A stretch of 64,000 nucleotides of DNA from Hofstenia miamia (GCA_004352715.1 SCFE01000002.1:4920378-4984377); one strand, 5' to 3'; shown: positions 50,166 through 63,087, numbered from the stretch's first letter. Numbers and translations: made by a program. The notes: generated by a model not told the origin, from the sequence alone.

Positions 50166-50835
50166 TTTAAATTTGTTATTTATGCATATGCATCTTTCAT
50201 AAATTTTGAACAAGAAAAATTATGCTGAACAAGACATTTTTCGTCTGAATTAATTGCACATAATAATGAATGAAGATATATGAAATAACCCTCAAATGAC
50301 TTTTAAGAAAATTAAACTAACTATACTGCAAAAACTTTTTTTCAACTTTCAAGTTTCTGTACATTTCTTAAAACTATATATTAAGATTATAATTCTATGA
50401 GCATGTCTAAATTCATCATATTAGTTAATTGGCAAGACGTATCAATATTTACTTTGGGATCCAGTGGACCCCAATTCTCAGCTGAGGGTTAAGAAAAGCA
50501 TCAAACAAACAATCATAAATATTTTCTTCAAGCAATATGCTAAATCTCAATCGTCTACAGTTCCTAAATCATCAATTGTAAAGCAGGCAAAATTCTCCTA
50601 AATGTGTATTACATTTGTTTATAATATAGTTTTAGTTGTTTACTGAATTTATAATAATTGATAATCAAAACGTATATAGAGAAACTATAATAAATAATCC
50701 AAAGTCACATCTCAAAACAATAAATACTAACAGCGTAGTTTGCACTTTCACAATGTAGGCCCTTAAGTTATAGTGAATAATTTCAGCTGCATGGCCTGGT
50801 TAGAGAGCACCTTGAATAATCTCTCAAATATGATG

Positions 50836-51147
50836 CTACTGGAGATATGATTGAAATTGATCTATAATTTTGTGCAAATATCGGACCGTTTTCTTAAAAA
50901 TGGGATTAACATGAGCAATTTTTACAACTGGAAAGTAATTATTGCTTATGCACTTGTTAAATATGGTTTGCTGGGCTATAGTTTTTTTAATTGTTTTCAA
51001 AGTTTCAAAACCTGAAGAAAATTCAGGTTGAAAAAATTTGGTCGATTTATTTTTATTCTTAACTATTGGACCATTGTATTCTTCTAGATTAATAAAAGTT
51101 TGATTTAATTCATTAGAAATTTCATAGGCATCTGGATGATTTTTCAA
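50836..51147 (-). pseudogene. LINE family A RT N-terminal fragment (minus)
   Basis: The frame has SSGFETLKTIKKTIAQQTIF then YFPVVKIAHVNPIFKKTV, the K-x-A-x-V-x-PIFKK start of the RT domain, then a frame change. It is preceded by the spacer helix usual before LINE RT domains. It is back-to-back with the plus-strand piece at 51180. Confidence 0.6.
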
Positions 51148-51179
51148 TTGTGATTTTTGAAAATTTTTATTGAAACTGC

Positions 51180-51300
51180 TGTGTGACTTATTTAATCAAT
51201 GTTTGACAGAATCAACTTACCCGAATTACTTAAAAATGGCTAAGGTTTCATCAATATATAAGAAAAGAAGAAAAGTTATTGCAGAAAATTTTCGACCAGT
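51180..51300 (+). pseudogene. LINE RT N-terminal fragment (plus)
   Basis: Reads LTESTYPNYLKMAKVSSIYK then KVIAENFRPVSVSKN, i.e. the same first RT block as the minus-strand copy next to it but in inverse orientation. Truncated on both sides. Confidence 0.6.
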
Positions 51301-51319
51301 TTCAGTTAGCAAAAATTAA

Positions 51320-51720
51320 TAAAAATGAAAGCCTATGGGTCGAAATTCGAAATCCAGACAACAATTTTTCATAGTCAATTACTAAATATCTCTTATTGTC
51401 CAAATCAAATTTATATAAATAATTTTTTCTTACAAATGGAAGATGAACTTTCTACTGCCCTGAGTTATAACACGAATATAATGGTAATGGGAGACTGGAA
51501 TATAAATCTTCTAAACGATAAGTAAAAAAGTAAGCTTGGCAATTTCCTCAATATTTCACTAATAAATAACACAATTCCTTGCACAATTTCTGCCAATAGT
51601 AAAACGCTTATTGACTATTTCATGATATCAGAAAATGTTTTGTCTTATAATTATTTTTGTTTTGAATTTCCATACTTAGATCGCTGCCTTATAGCTACTT
51701 ATTCTATAAGTTTGTAAACC
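51320..51720 (+). pseudogene. LINE endonuclease C-terminal part
   Basis: Reads ISYCPNQIYINNFFLQMEDE then NIMVMGDWNINLL, the GDWN catalytic block of APE-type endonucleases, then, past a stop, SKTLIDYFMISENV, the final endonuclease block. It follows an RT fragment in the same direction, the reverse of the natural order (endonuclease before RT), so the LINE pieces are shuffled. Confidence 0.7.
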
Positions 51721-51787
51721 CACTAAATCTTGGATAAAAATAAGAGAAAGATCAACAGAAAATGTCGAAAAACTGGAATTTCATATA

Positions 51788-51972
51788 TTCAACAACAACA
51801 TATATTTAAGTTCTCATGTACATATACATGTATTAAGTTAACAAACTTATTAAGAACATAAATAATGCAACTTTCTTCATAAGAGCTTAGTTATGTCAGT
51901 AAATGTTTGTTTCTTGATTACGTTTGCAAATTACATATAATTTAAAAAATATTTTTACTTATTGTTCATTAT
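51788..51972 (-). repeat. LINE family A 3' UTR, second copy
   Basis: Nearly identical to 2401-2580, including CATATATTTAAGTTCTCATG, ATGCAACTTTCTTCAT and GTCAGTAAATGTTTGTTTCT, with the same CAACAACAAC tail. It is on the strand opposite to the adjacent endonuclease piece. Confidence 0.85.
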
Positions 51973-51999
51973 TAACACCTAATGAAATCCTATCACAGT

Positions 52000-53369
52000 T
52001 AACAATTGGGATATATACTGCCCATAAAAATATATTCTTTCATCCGAATATTACAAAAAAACTGAAAATAATGTTTCAAAGCCATGCTGAATAGTAATAA
52101 ATTATGCGTTTTTTCTATTTTAAATAGTTTAACACGAAAAACTGAATAGGCATACAACCTTTTGGAATATTTTAAAACTTAATTGGAAAATGTTTTATAA
52201 GTAACTTCTCGCAATTTTTTCGAACTGATATTGAGCAGTAAAATATATCTCTCACGATAACATTTATTTACAAATCTTGTGCAAATAATAGACTATGTGC
52301 AATTGAAAATGATGTGCTAAGGTTTCCATAAATAAAAAAATTTAAATATGATATTGAGAAAAAAATCATTAGATCCATGTTAAACCAAACGGAGAAATGT
52401 GTGTTTAACAAGTTAATTTCGAAATAATAAAAACTGTCTTAAGAACATTAATATCAAGAAGTACAAAACAAATGCTTTATAGAAAATGAATCAAATCCTT
52501 TTATCTTTGATAAAAATATTTACACCAACACACATGTATATTAAAATTAAAAACAAATAAAATTAGTAATTCTTTTTATCAAAAGCTTGACATTTTCTGA
52601 CACAATTACGTAGAACCCAGCCGCGCGCCAACGTTTTCCCATCTACTATTCTATCACCATAAATCCAATGTCTAAACATATAACAGTTAGTCCCTGTCTT
52701 TTGTGAGGTAATATTGCCAGTATAGCTCATTTACGCCTATAACAATGGATAAAAAGAAACAAAAGCAAGAATTTGATACTTGTAAAAACTGAAAATCTTG
52801 CCTTCTTGGCTTTCGCAAATGAAGTGAAACTTAAAATATATGACCTATCTAGTAAAAAGTAAGGTGGACCCCTCTGTACTATCAAATTTCAAAATCTTTC
52901 TAATTATGTTACCTCATAAGCTGTGTTTTCCTTTTCATATGATATTGTTCTTGGGAAAATATTATTAATATTCATGCATATTAAGCTCGATAAAGACGCA
53001 TCAAATTTTGTGTATTACAATATTCAGTTGTGCTATTCCTTAATTAGAGTAGTTTAGTTTTGCTAAATTTTTGTGTCACTGTGGATTTTTTGTTATGATT
53101 TTATCGTTGCGATCTGACAGCAATCTATGGCTATCGAAGAACTAGATGGAAACTGACAATTTTCAAAAGTAGTGAGGCAACGTCAATAAAGACCGTAGAA
53201 GTTCAAAATAAGGCGCGTATACCAACGACATATTTAAATAATGTCAACAGAAATTCAATTCTAAAAGCTCAAACTCGAAAAGAATAAGCAAAGAGATATA
53301 TGAATGAGCAAGTCATTTGAACAAGTTATTCGACATAGCCAATAAAGGTGTTTTTACATTAAGATAAAG
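52000..53369. other. No gene recognised
   Basis: AT-rich. The part from about 53160 may be the 5' end of the decayed transposon gene that follows. Confidence 0.4.
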
Positions 53370-54300
53370 ATGAAACAGTTTATTGACGAACAAGAGCAAT
53401 GTTTATTGGGGGTGTTGATAGGCAGTTAAGCCTTAAAAAAAGATCTATCCGATGCCAAGAAGTAGACAATATAAGAAAGAGAAAAGATTAACGTAATTGT
53501 ACCACACTTAATTGAATTATATTTGCATAACAGTAGAACAAATATACAATACGGATGACAGTGGTGAAAGTTCCGATTCCGATATACCAAGTAATTCAGA
53601 TTTTGGTTGTGAGAGATTCAAAACGCCAAGAATTGAGTATATTAATTATCCCAATGAACATGATAATGATTTTGTTCAATTGAAGCTGCCAAGACAATTG
53701 AGGAAACGTGAATGTATTTTACAGATTGCAGATAGGTTGGGCATGTCCAATCCTGACTTATTTGGTGCAATTCGCTCTGTGATAAAAGAATCCAACGTGT
53801 CTCTAGAAAAATAAATTATTCATATCTCCTTCAACAATCTTGCGCAATCAAGAGCAGAACAGATTCGTTATTTCAATTGAAATGTTTGAAAAATTTCAGA
53901 GATAAATCTACAAATTTGATTATTCTTTGAGATGGAACGATGCGAAAAGAAATATTTGGAAACTCTGTTAACCGACTTGCTGTAAGTTGCAAGTGATTCC
54001 GATGTATACAAATCTGGAAAGCTTCTTGAAATTAGACAAATAAGTACGAGCACTGGCGCTGACCAGGCACATTTTGGTATTTCTTTAGCGAGAGAATGAA
54101 ATGTCGACAATGACGTTATAGGCATGTATTTCGATACTACCCGTTCTAATACCGAGAAGAAAGTCAAAGATGCAGCTGTTTTTATGGAAAAATATTAAAT
54201 AGAGGTATTTTATGGTTGCCATGTCGTCATTATACAAAACTTTTAAGAAATTAGGTAAACCAAAATATGACATTTAATGTTTTTGGACCACCTTAGTGCA
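53370..54300 (+). pseudogene. Decayed hAT-like transposon gene of a widespread animal family
   Basis: In shifting plus-strand frames I read FIGGVDRQLSLKKRSIRC, then an acidic linker, LPRQLRKRECILQIADRLGM (53512-53814), then HFGISLARE, VIGMYFDTTRSNTEKKVKDA, AVFMEKY and a GCHVV block. The order (VD-K-LS-K helix, IADR-x-GMS, GMCFDTTxSNTG, LL-CRHH) matches a family of repeated, unnamed proteins I know from aphids, crustaceans and Hydra. FDTT..N and the C-x-x-H-like region suggest an RNase H-like hAT relative. Several stops and a frameshift near 53815-53870 make it inactive. The CRHH equivalent reads GCHVV, so a key His/Cys may be lost. Confidence 0.6.
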
Positions 54301-54886
54301 TGGTTGTAAAATATATGAGGAAACGAAAAAAAAATGGCTTCAGAAATAATACTATACTTTCGGCCTCTGGAAGCAATAAAGATATCTCCTATGTTGATTG
54401 GAATTCGATTCTCGTCGGTCCACGGAGCAGCCCAGAGGACTCGAATACCCTGAGTGATTGGACAACAAGCGCCATTGTAATATTTAATAACTTCAAACTC
54501 TACCTAAATGATTTTGTGATAAAAATAAATAGCACATCATAACATTAGATAAAACTAACGCTATTAAGTCATATTTCAAAGTGAATTTCAAAATCGTATT
54601 TTAAAGAATTTAAAGTTACATACGACTACATTAACATAAAGAATAGAAAACGGTGGTGACTATCATGCTTTGTAACATATGAATTTAATGAGTCCATTAA
54701 ATTCATATATCCAAAGGGCCCTACTTGAAATTCTACACATATAATACATATTGTGCAAAATTGCCCAAAAAGTAAGGTGATCATATTTCCATTTGTACAC
54801 AGAACCCGTAAAAAATGTTTAACAAATTTCAGAATTTGTAAAATAATTTTTGATAACAAGCGGTATTTTCAATGAATTTATATACA

Positions 54887-54892
<6 letters not shown>

Positions 54893-54920
<28 letters not shown>

Positions 54921-55101
54921 NNNNNNNNNNNNNNNNNNNNNNNNNNNNNNNNNNNNNNNNNNNNNNNNNNNNNNNNNNNNNNNNNNNNNNNNNNNNNNNN
55001 NNNNNNNNNNNNNNNNNNNNNNNNNNNNNNNNNNNNNNNNNNNNNNNNNNNNNNNNNNNNNNNNNNNNNNNNNNNNNNNNNNATATATATATATATATAT
55101 T
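54893..55101. repeat. AT microsatellite interrupted by a 162 N gap
   Basis: (AT)n on both sides of the N run at 54921-55082. The gap probably arises from the microsatellite. The 3' exons of the ZDHHC6-like gene could be affected only if they lie here, which seems unlikely. Confidence 0.85.
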
Positions 55102-55965
55102 TATATATTAGTGAAATATGCATAAAAAGTTAATCGTTTATTCTATTAGAATTGAAAGGAATAGTGTATAAAAATGCAAAACTGTCAATTAGAATATATT
55201 TTATAATAGCGAAAACAGATGACTTCCCATGTGTTTAGTAGAATTAATTTTAATAACAAATGAATCATAAACAATCATAAATGGATGTTAAAAACATCCG
55301 TTTTAAAAGATGTGAAAAAAAATAACGGGTATTGATTGTTGTTCAAAAATGCAAAAATGCATACAGGTCACGTGGGAACCTAACTTCAGCACTCAAGAAA
55401 ATAATTCTTGGCGGAGATAGCAATTGGATTTTTCAAATGGGTAATAGAACCTCATGAATTTTGTGAAAATCTTAAAAAAATATTTTGAATATTTAATAAT
55501 TAACAAAATTAAGTCGTATTCCAAGTAATTCAATACTTTGAAGATTGAATTGTGTACTTCAAGAGCTTATTTTAAGATTTACAATCATTTCATTTATAAT
55601 CGTCAAGATGAACGCAAATATGCTCTGATAAATTTCAAATTAAAAACTCACAGCAAAGAGTGCAAGATTAAAAATTAACGTGTACCATAGTAGAGAAGTA
55701 TTTGATACAAATTATTATTGAAATCATAGCAGCCCACACAACACAAAGCCATAATTTTAAGATAGCTTATTCAGTGCTTTCATATTTTAATATACAAAAA
55801 AATCCAATATATAACCATTAATTATATTTTGTTAATTATTTGGGAATTGTTAAACTGAGTACAATCCTTAAATAATTACACCTTCCCCAACAACTATAGC
55901 TGATTATGGTAAAAACCCATTGATAAATTTCAAAATTCCGAAGATAATTAAAAGATATAGCTTAC

Positions 55966-58900
55966 TGAACGATCACGTTTAAGCTGTTTCTGCTCAAGCT
56001 GTTCCATCTAAAATACAAATTAAGAGATCAGAATAATGGAATTTTACTAACTGTAAGGGAATATTGGTTACATCCCTGGCGAACATTCCACGTTATCCCA
56101 TCACCAGGATGCAGCCATTGCATAAAATTTTTGTATTTGCCTAAATCGTATGGATAAAAGTAAGCTTCTCCACTAGTCTGTCGCCGAGCCTTGGCCTAAA
56201 CAAATAGATTACATGCCAAGTAGAACAAATTCGTGTTAACTCAAGTAGTTAAGATAGGTATTTCATACTAGTTAAAGGGTGATAAGAGACTTTATATGAA
56301 CGATAGAAAATATGAAAACAGAAACAGAATATTTTAGTTGGAGAGGGGTTGTTAAAAATTTAGCATGCTTCTGGAGATATATAGTCACAATATCCACCTT
56401 CATGAAATTCTGTGGTGCGTCATTCCCGCTTACGACATCTTTTGAGAGAATATTTTTTGTATTATGTACATGTATATTAAAAAACCTCTAGAATGTAACT
56501 GTTCAAATTTAACTATTAAATCATTAAAGGAAAGGTCTTGGTATTGTCCTAGATATTCCCAAACATATGGAAGATGCTTAGTAATTTTGGAAAAAACACG
56601 CAATTTCTAAACAATAACTAATAATATTATCACTAAGAAAACCAAAATTCTCTACTTCACTTCTTGTTTTTTTACGCGTGAAACATTATTTATTGTTATA
56701 ATTAGCACATTTTGCACAACTGTATTATTTAAAACGATTCGAAATATTCCTTACTGCTTCTAAGTCACATATTTCTACGCCTTTGCATCAAAGAACATTA
56801 CACAAGTTATACGAAGAAAGTGTATTTTATGAAAAATATGCAAAACAAGTTAATGGCACGAATTTGAAAAAAATATCACTCGAAGTTTACCTTAAAATAA
56901 GAATTGTAATATTAATTGAAAAACAAAACTTACCTTGTGAACGATCCAATCTTCAATCCCTGTTTGATTTCTTAGAATGGCGATAAACTAAACAAATTTG
57001 ATAAAACTATTAGTTTATCCCAAAAAATCAATAATTTCAAGAAAAATATAAATGAATTTCTAAACAACAGTAGAAAAAATGACATTGAGGCAGTTTTAAA
57101 TAGTATGAAATGGCATTTATCATGTATAAGCAATAAAATTTCAAAATATGTTTGTCATTATTCAGCAATGAATCTATTTTCAAACATGCTGGAAATAATG
57201 AATATTTACTCATTTATTATTAAACATTATATAAAGAACAATAAAAATAAAAATTTCACAAATGCGGCTATAAACGTTTCTCTTGTTGTCAATAAAATAT
57301 ATTAAATAGCTTCAAAAAATATTCCATACAGGATTCTTTGCTTTAGCTCATCATTGAGAAGGCATCAGAACTACATACATTTTTATAAAACAATGACTCA
57401 AATTGTATTTAATGTTGTCCGTTATCATTTTTTTAGGAGAACCTCTTCTCCACGCTAATGTTGAACAATCTAAGCCCAACTCAATTTTATTACCCAATTA
57501 AGTTAGTGTAGTGACATAGAATTAATATGCCTGCAAAAGACAGGTAAGTATGAGAAGATAAATTTTAAATAATATTGTAAACATTATTTAATTTTGTATT
57601 TTCACTATGTTATTTCGTTGATTTGTACTTTTCAGTCAAGTTCACATTTTAATATTACAAATGAAAGAGTTAATTGTTAAATGCAAAGATGTATAATGTA
57701 TTCCCGAAATCAATTGAAATAATGTAAGCAATAGCAAAACGTAATCACAGTGAAAATTTTACAAAAAATAAAACATCAGATTGAGCTTACATTGCAATTT
57801 AAACAACAACACTGATAAAAACATTTTTAAATCTGGAAGATGTAAGTTAATTTATCCGATCCAGCTCAAATCATGATCAAATTCAATCAGCATCTAGATA
57901 ATGTCCTAACTGTTTGCAGGCAGAACAATGTTATTTGGTCATAAAATGCTTCTGCCCTATGATTGCTAATACATACGCTAATGAACTCAAATTAATATGA
58001 GTGCTAAAATCAAGCAATAGGTTTTAAAAACAAAATGGGTTCAAAAATCATCTGCAAGATGCAGGTTGACAACAACCGATGTGGACGATATCTGTAAAAA
58101 AATATAATTAGCACACATAGCGTGAAAAGGCATTACGAAAATGCAGATGACAAATGCAAAAACAGTCAGTAGCTATTTGCCTAAATATATGGAAGATTTT
58201 CGAATTAAGTGTATAGCGTAGTAATTACCTGAGTAACAAACAAAAATCCGACAGTAGCAATGCAACCAATACAAATTCCTGATCCCATCAACGAGCAAAT
58301 AAAAAGCGTGATCGTGTAATCGAAGATAGCAGCGCGAGTAATGAAGGATTGCTAAAATGATAGTAAATGTGATATTTAACATTTTAAGCGCGCGCGCAAA
58401 CGAGTCCAATTTTATTGAAAAGGTAATTAAGGAGAGCAATGTGATAAATTTGCATTTCTCCAATCTGATTTCTTATCTTAATTGGCCTAGAAGGAAAAGT
58501 TGTATCGTTTGCGCTAGGCCTTACGTCACACATTAAAATAAAATGAATCAATCTAAGTTTCTTTCAGAGAGTAATTGATTGAAATAAAGAATGAGTCATA
58601 TATACATATATCTAAATGGGTGATTGAATTGGTCATTATCTAGATTCAACACAGCGTTTATTATAGAAGAAATTTATTTATCTGGGAATATGTGGTACTG
58701 TATTTCTAATAATACAATTATTTTAAGGCTCCTTGATAATACATTTTTTGGCATTGACAATAATAATATTTTGAATGGATTAATATAGTGATAAAATGAT
58801 GGTATTACCGTGAAATTCGTGTAATAAATAATGCACATACAGTAAACATGATGTCGTAGCAACCAAAAACCAGAACAGCCAGAGCATGGAAGGTGAATAA

Positions 58901-59797
58901 AGGCACAAGGAAGAGAAAGACTACGAAATAGTAGTGATTATCGTGACCAACACAAGTATTTATCCACGGACAATGGTGATCCATTTTTAGAACGCATCTA
59001 AATAGAATGAAACGTAATTTGAAACGTAGAGCATATACTAGCTGCTAAAATCCGATTTTGAATTGGTTTTTACATAAATAAATTCATATGACACTCAATG
59101 CGTTTACTTCGAATTAGGCAGTTTTCGGCAAAATGAATAGCTAAGAATCATTTCAAAAATATTTCTGAACTTATATTTAATGACGTCATCAAAAATAATG
59201 ATGGCATCAAATTTCTTACCATTGCAAATTAATAGCGCCGATGTGAAGAATCTTTGTGCAAAGTTTCGTTTTAATATAATAATCCAATCCGGAGTTAGAT
59301 GAGAAAAGGAAATACTCCCAACCCAGACTTGAGGAGCCCAAAATCCCCAAGTTGAATAGGGTTAAAACGTTACTTTACATACAAGATTTCTTAGGATATT
59401 AATGATGTAGTAAATGGAAAAAATATTAAAATAAACTACCTTTGGCACTTTCGGCAATGATGACTCCGAGGTACTTTGTAACCATCACATATTTTGCAAA
59501 ACTGCAAAAATTTTGCATCTTTATAATCTTTCTAAAAATATACCAGTAAAAATATAATTGATACTTTCTTACCGGCTTCCAGTTAAGTTGAGTATATCCT
59601 GGTCCAACAATAGAAGCACTTAAAAAATAATAAACTATCAATTCCGTTTCCACAATCACTGACAAAATATGCAACAAATAACCTAGTGAAACGGGAGGGA
59701 AGAATATTAAAACATTATAAAAGACGGTAACAAATAAGAATAATATAATGAAAAGTGCACTAAGTGGACCCCAATGAAAAATAGTCCTCCAGGGCAT
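55966..59797 (-). CDS. ZDHHC6: ZDHHC6-like protein S-palmitoyltransferase, seven exons, 3' end not found
   Basis: DHHC enzymes transfer palmitate from CoA to protein cysteines at ER/Golgi membranes. I see seven minus-strand exons with GT/AG borders and matching phases: 59797-59573, 59531-59440, 58997-58841, 58351-58229, 56987-56934, 56195-56052 and 56007-55966, giving 279 codons. The start ATG at 59797 has an in-frame stop just upstream. Residues about 10-62 hold two membrane segments, then GPGY and NWKP. The Cys-rich domain has PRSHHCRKC and [11 protein letters not shown], with catalytic DHHC at 112-115. Two more membrane segments follow (about 128-150 and 175-200), then NQTGIE at 206-211, matching NKTSIE of vertebrate ZDHHC6. 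Exon 6 has YPYDLG and [11 protein letters not shown], also ZDHHC6-like. The family is about 410 residues, so the C-terminal SH3-like part is missing. It may lie below 55966 or in the gap at 54921-55082. Two introns are only 41 and 44 bp. The orthologue call rests on remembered family motifs. Confidence 0.9.
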
Positions 59798-60079
59798 TTA
59801 TCGCCATCAACTAAAATGAGAAATTCTATTTAATAAAAGCGTAAAAATTGGAGTTATTGCAGTTTTTGAAAATATGTATAAATAAATCATAACCAGTGAC
59901 TAAGATTACTGCATACTTAAAAAATATTAATTCAGGACCAGGTAGATGATTTGATTTTAATTACAATCGGATAAATAAATGGCAGATTAGTGAAACGAAA
60001 TTTTTCAAACTTGGACATAATACGAAACCATTAGTTCGTCTTTGCTTGCGATTGGTGATATAAGAGTAGTAATTCTGTC

Positions 60080-60293
60080 TTACAACGTCTGATTAACAAC
60101 ATAGTGTAACAAAATTGAAACCAGGACTCTACAAATAGCAGTCTGAATAATCAAACCTGCTAATAGCAGTAAAAATAACAAAGGAAGTTTTGCATAATTT
60201 CTTCTACATTTGAAATAAGTACTGGCTTTCACATGAATTCGACACCAAAATTCTTTGATGATATTTCGTATTAGAGCAAAAGCAAATTTACTG
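60080..60293 (-). CDS. Possible terminal exon of an unidentified membrane protein
   Basis: Open minus-strand stretch after a TATTTTGTAG acceptor, reading through SKFAFALIRNIIKEFW, a basic patch with FKCRRNYAK, and a hydrophobic segment LPLLFLLLLAGLIIQTAIC before HYVVNQTL and TAA at 60082-60080. Alternatively a GTAAGA donor at 60083 overlaps the stop. One clear membrane helix preceded by basic residues is visible. It lies about 280 bp upstream of the ZDHHC6-like start on the same strand, but nothing shows it is spliced to it, and an in-frame stop precedes that ATG. Family unknown; it could be chance. Confidence 0.3.
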
Positions 60294-60419
60294 CTACAAA
60301 ATACAAAAATAGAATATATATATATATATAAATTCCACAGTATATAATGCCAGCATAAATAGTCGCATGCGTTTAGAGCGCCAGTATATATATAAACTAT
60401 ATCAATAAACTTGCGCAAT

Positions 60420-61779
60420 TACTTTAAGGACACTAATTTTAAATATATTGAGTCACTGTACATAATTGGTCGAATATGCCCAATAGTAATTGCTTCTTCA
60501 AAAAATCATCCCAAAATTTTCTCTTAAAATACTTTTAATTTTGTTCATTATTATAGCACCCTTCAGATTTTTCCGCAATGCACAACAAAAATATGTAAGT
60601 GAAGCTTGACGGTTGATCTTACTGAAAACTTTATTTGTTCTTGGATTTAATTGAATACATTGTTGTAGAAAAATTTAAGAATTGATTGCATTTTTAATGT
60701 ATACACAATGTTTGATAGAGAATTGAATAAAATGGAGAAAAAATATTATAAGTAGTTCGAATTTTAGTTCGTATTTTAGAGAACAAGCTATTAACCGCAT
60801 TGCTATTTTGAAATAAGAACAATAATGATGCCGTGTATATAAGAAGAAATTTATATTTTACATCAGTTACCATTTTTCTTATTTCATCAAATTTCAATTC
60901 ACTCTCAAATGAATATACTCGATAATTCTTAATTTCATTATCGCATACTTTAATGAAGAAATTTTCGGATTTTTTTAATGGTTTTTCGATGAAAAATTAG
61001 TAAATTGTCCCTGATCTGCAGTAATTTTCAATATTTTTTTTACTAAAATATAAAATGAGATTCTCAATGTACTTAGTTAATGTTCTCTTCGAATCATAAT
61101 GATATTGATGTATATTTCAATAATGAATTGGTCTTAGTACATTGCCCTAAACTTTCAAAATTCGTTGTGACAGTCTGAATAAATTCCATCAATTTTATGC
61201 TCTTTAACTATGATTACGTAAATTAAAATAAAATTAGTTATGCTAAATCCTTCATTTAATTGAAAATTTTTAAGAAATGCAGCCGCTGTAGATAACTAAG
61301 TAAGGTTTTGCTTTTATGTAAATGACAAAATCTAGTCAAATGCGATAAAATTATGTCTAAATCTATATTAACACTTTGAATGTGACTGTCACTGAGAAAT
61401 TTATAAATTTGTGATAATTACTACACCTTCTCCAATTGCATTTGAGAAAACGTAATTTGCATTTGAGAATACAAAATTATGAATATACTTACATGTAAAT
61501 AAATATAATTCTTATTGTGCAGCAGTTATGCTTTTCAAATATACTCAATATTGACAAAGCTAAATATATTTTGTCATTTTGAAACTTTTGCAGAATTTTA
61601 TTAAAAGCTTTGAGAAAATTTGGAAATTTTTCATTTGTTTTACATGAAAGCATTGCGCAACATTACAAAATTGATAACGCATATCCGCTGCTTCTCCCAA
61701 TCGTTACAATTCGCACTGAATGATGCTTTTGACAACACTGGCAATAGGAAACAGAAAAAATTCTAGGAAAAAAGTAAAA
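60420..61779. other. No gene recognised
   Basis: AT-rich, with short frames only. Confidence 0.5.
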
Positions 61780-62440
61780 AAAATTGTTTGCATCCAACAA
61801 GCAGAGGAAAGAAATGCAAGGCTCAACGGCAATTTTGCAAGCATTTTTTCATGATACAGAGGTGTTCATTATCAAACCCTTTCAAATGATATCGCGGTTT
61901 GACGAAAGTAGTCGCAAAAAATCAAACAAACTTTGCACACAATTTAATCATGACCAAGTCTTATGGAGAAATTTCCAGACAATTTAGTTAGAAGTGAGCC
62001 CCAACATTTGGAAAATGGTCTTCGTCCCAAGATTTAAGGATGTTTTGCTGAATAATGAAGAAACCGAATGGTTTGAATTCATGTTTTATCATTCTGGTTG
62101 AACATTTTCATTAGTCACCAACATGGCTGTTCAAAGTATATTCGTCATCGAGGATTCCAAACACTGCGAAATATCCTAAAATTGGGAAATATGCGAAAAT
62201 TTCACTAGTACCAGCAACTGCATCACCTAGTGGACCTAGCGTATGGTCCAATGAAGGCAATATGGTCACAAAAGCTACACAATCATTTAACCCAGAAACT
62301 TTTTGTTGTCTTATGTTATAAGAGCAAATACGGAACAAATGTTTTTAATTCAAATGGAATCGACATTGAATCGATTTCAAAAAGCCCGCATCGCCCATGT
62401 TTACTGAATTCTGAGAGAACAAAAAATTTCATATTCTAGT
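61780..62440 (+). other. Coding-like but broken stretch, unidentified
   Basis: Short open pieces such as FHDTEVFIIKPFQMISRFDE and SIFVIEDSKHCEIS are separated by stops. GC is higher than the flanks. It could be an old transposon gene or the remains of an internal region of an LTR element. No motif is decisive. Confidence 0.25.
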
Positions 62441-62901
62441 GATTGACTTCATAATAATCAAAGACGTCTGCAAATTAACTACAATGCCAAAACATTTTAG
62501 AAATGAGTTCCAAAACTACACAACGTTAATATTTGGCAGGGTGGTTACAAATGATAAACTGAAAATATTGAGAAAATAATTATTCGATGTCCTGACCTGA
62601 CGCCCTTAAGCGAATTTATCAATAAAAGTGTCTACTTTTTTGAGAATATGTGCATAATTAGAAAAATAATAAATGTATGATTCAATTCGTATTTTTACGA
62701 AAAGTAAAAAAATATGGCAAATCTCTCTCGGCCGAGAAAGGCTTAAATAATTTCCAAAATGGCTACATAATCACCTAGAACAAAAGTATTGATTTCCAGG
62801 CGAAGGTGCAGAATACGATCACGCCGAAGCACGCAGAAAAAATAAATACTTTTGATGGTGAAACGCTGAGACATATTAAGCATTTAAAAAATAATTGATA
62901 T

Positions 62902-63087
62902 TGTAACATCAGTCGGTAGTTGTTGTTATTTATTGGCCAGATCACGCGCTTTTCGTATTTACTAGTTGTTTTCATGTTTGTAAATATTGTAAATACGCAT
63001 TGTATATAAGACACCCAAGCATCTGTAAATAGAGAAATAGTTTCACAGTGTTCTCTTGTTCGCTAGAATCACCCCAGTGATTCTACA
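62902..63087 (+). mobile_element. LTR, unit one (186 bp)
   Basis: Starts TGTAACATCAGTCGGTAG and ends GTGATTCTACA (TG...CA). A TATA-like GTATATAAGACACCC lies near 63001. Homology with the solo LTR at 6696-6867 confirms both borders. The primer-binding site follows with no spacer. Confidence 0.8.

Noticed and set aside
48809-52880. Possible 4 kb hAT element from CAGAGGGGCCCC at 48809 to an inverted GGACCCCTCTG near 52866
   Set aside because: The end match is short and the flanking 8-mers do not agree, so it may be chance.
54626-54859. Minus frame of 77 codons, considered as the missing ZDHHC6 tail
   Set aside because: No SH3-like or ZDHHC6 C-terminal residues; Cys and Met rich readthrough.
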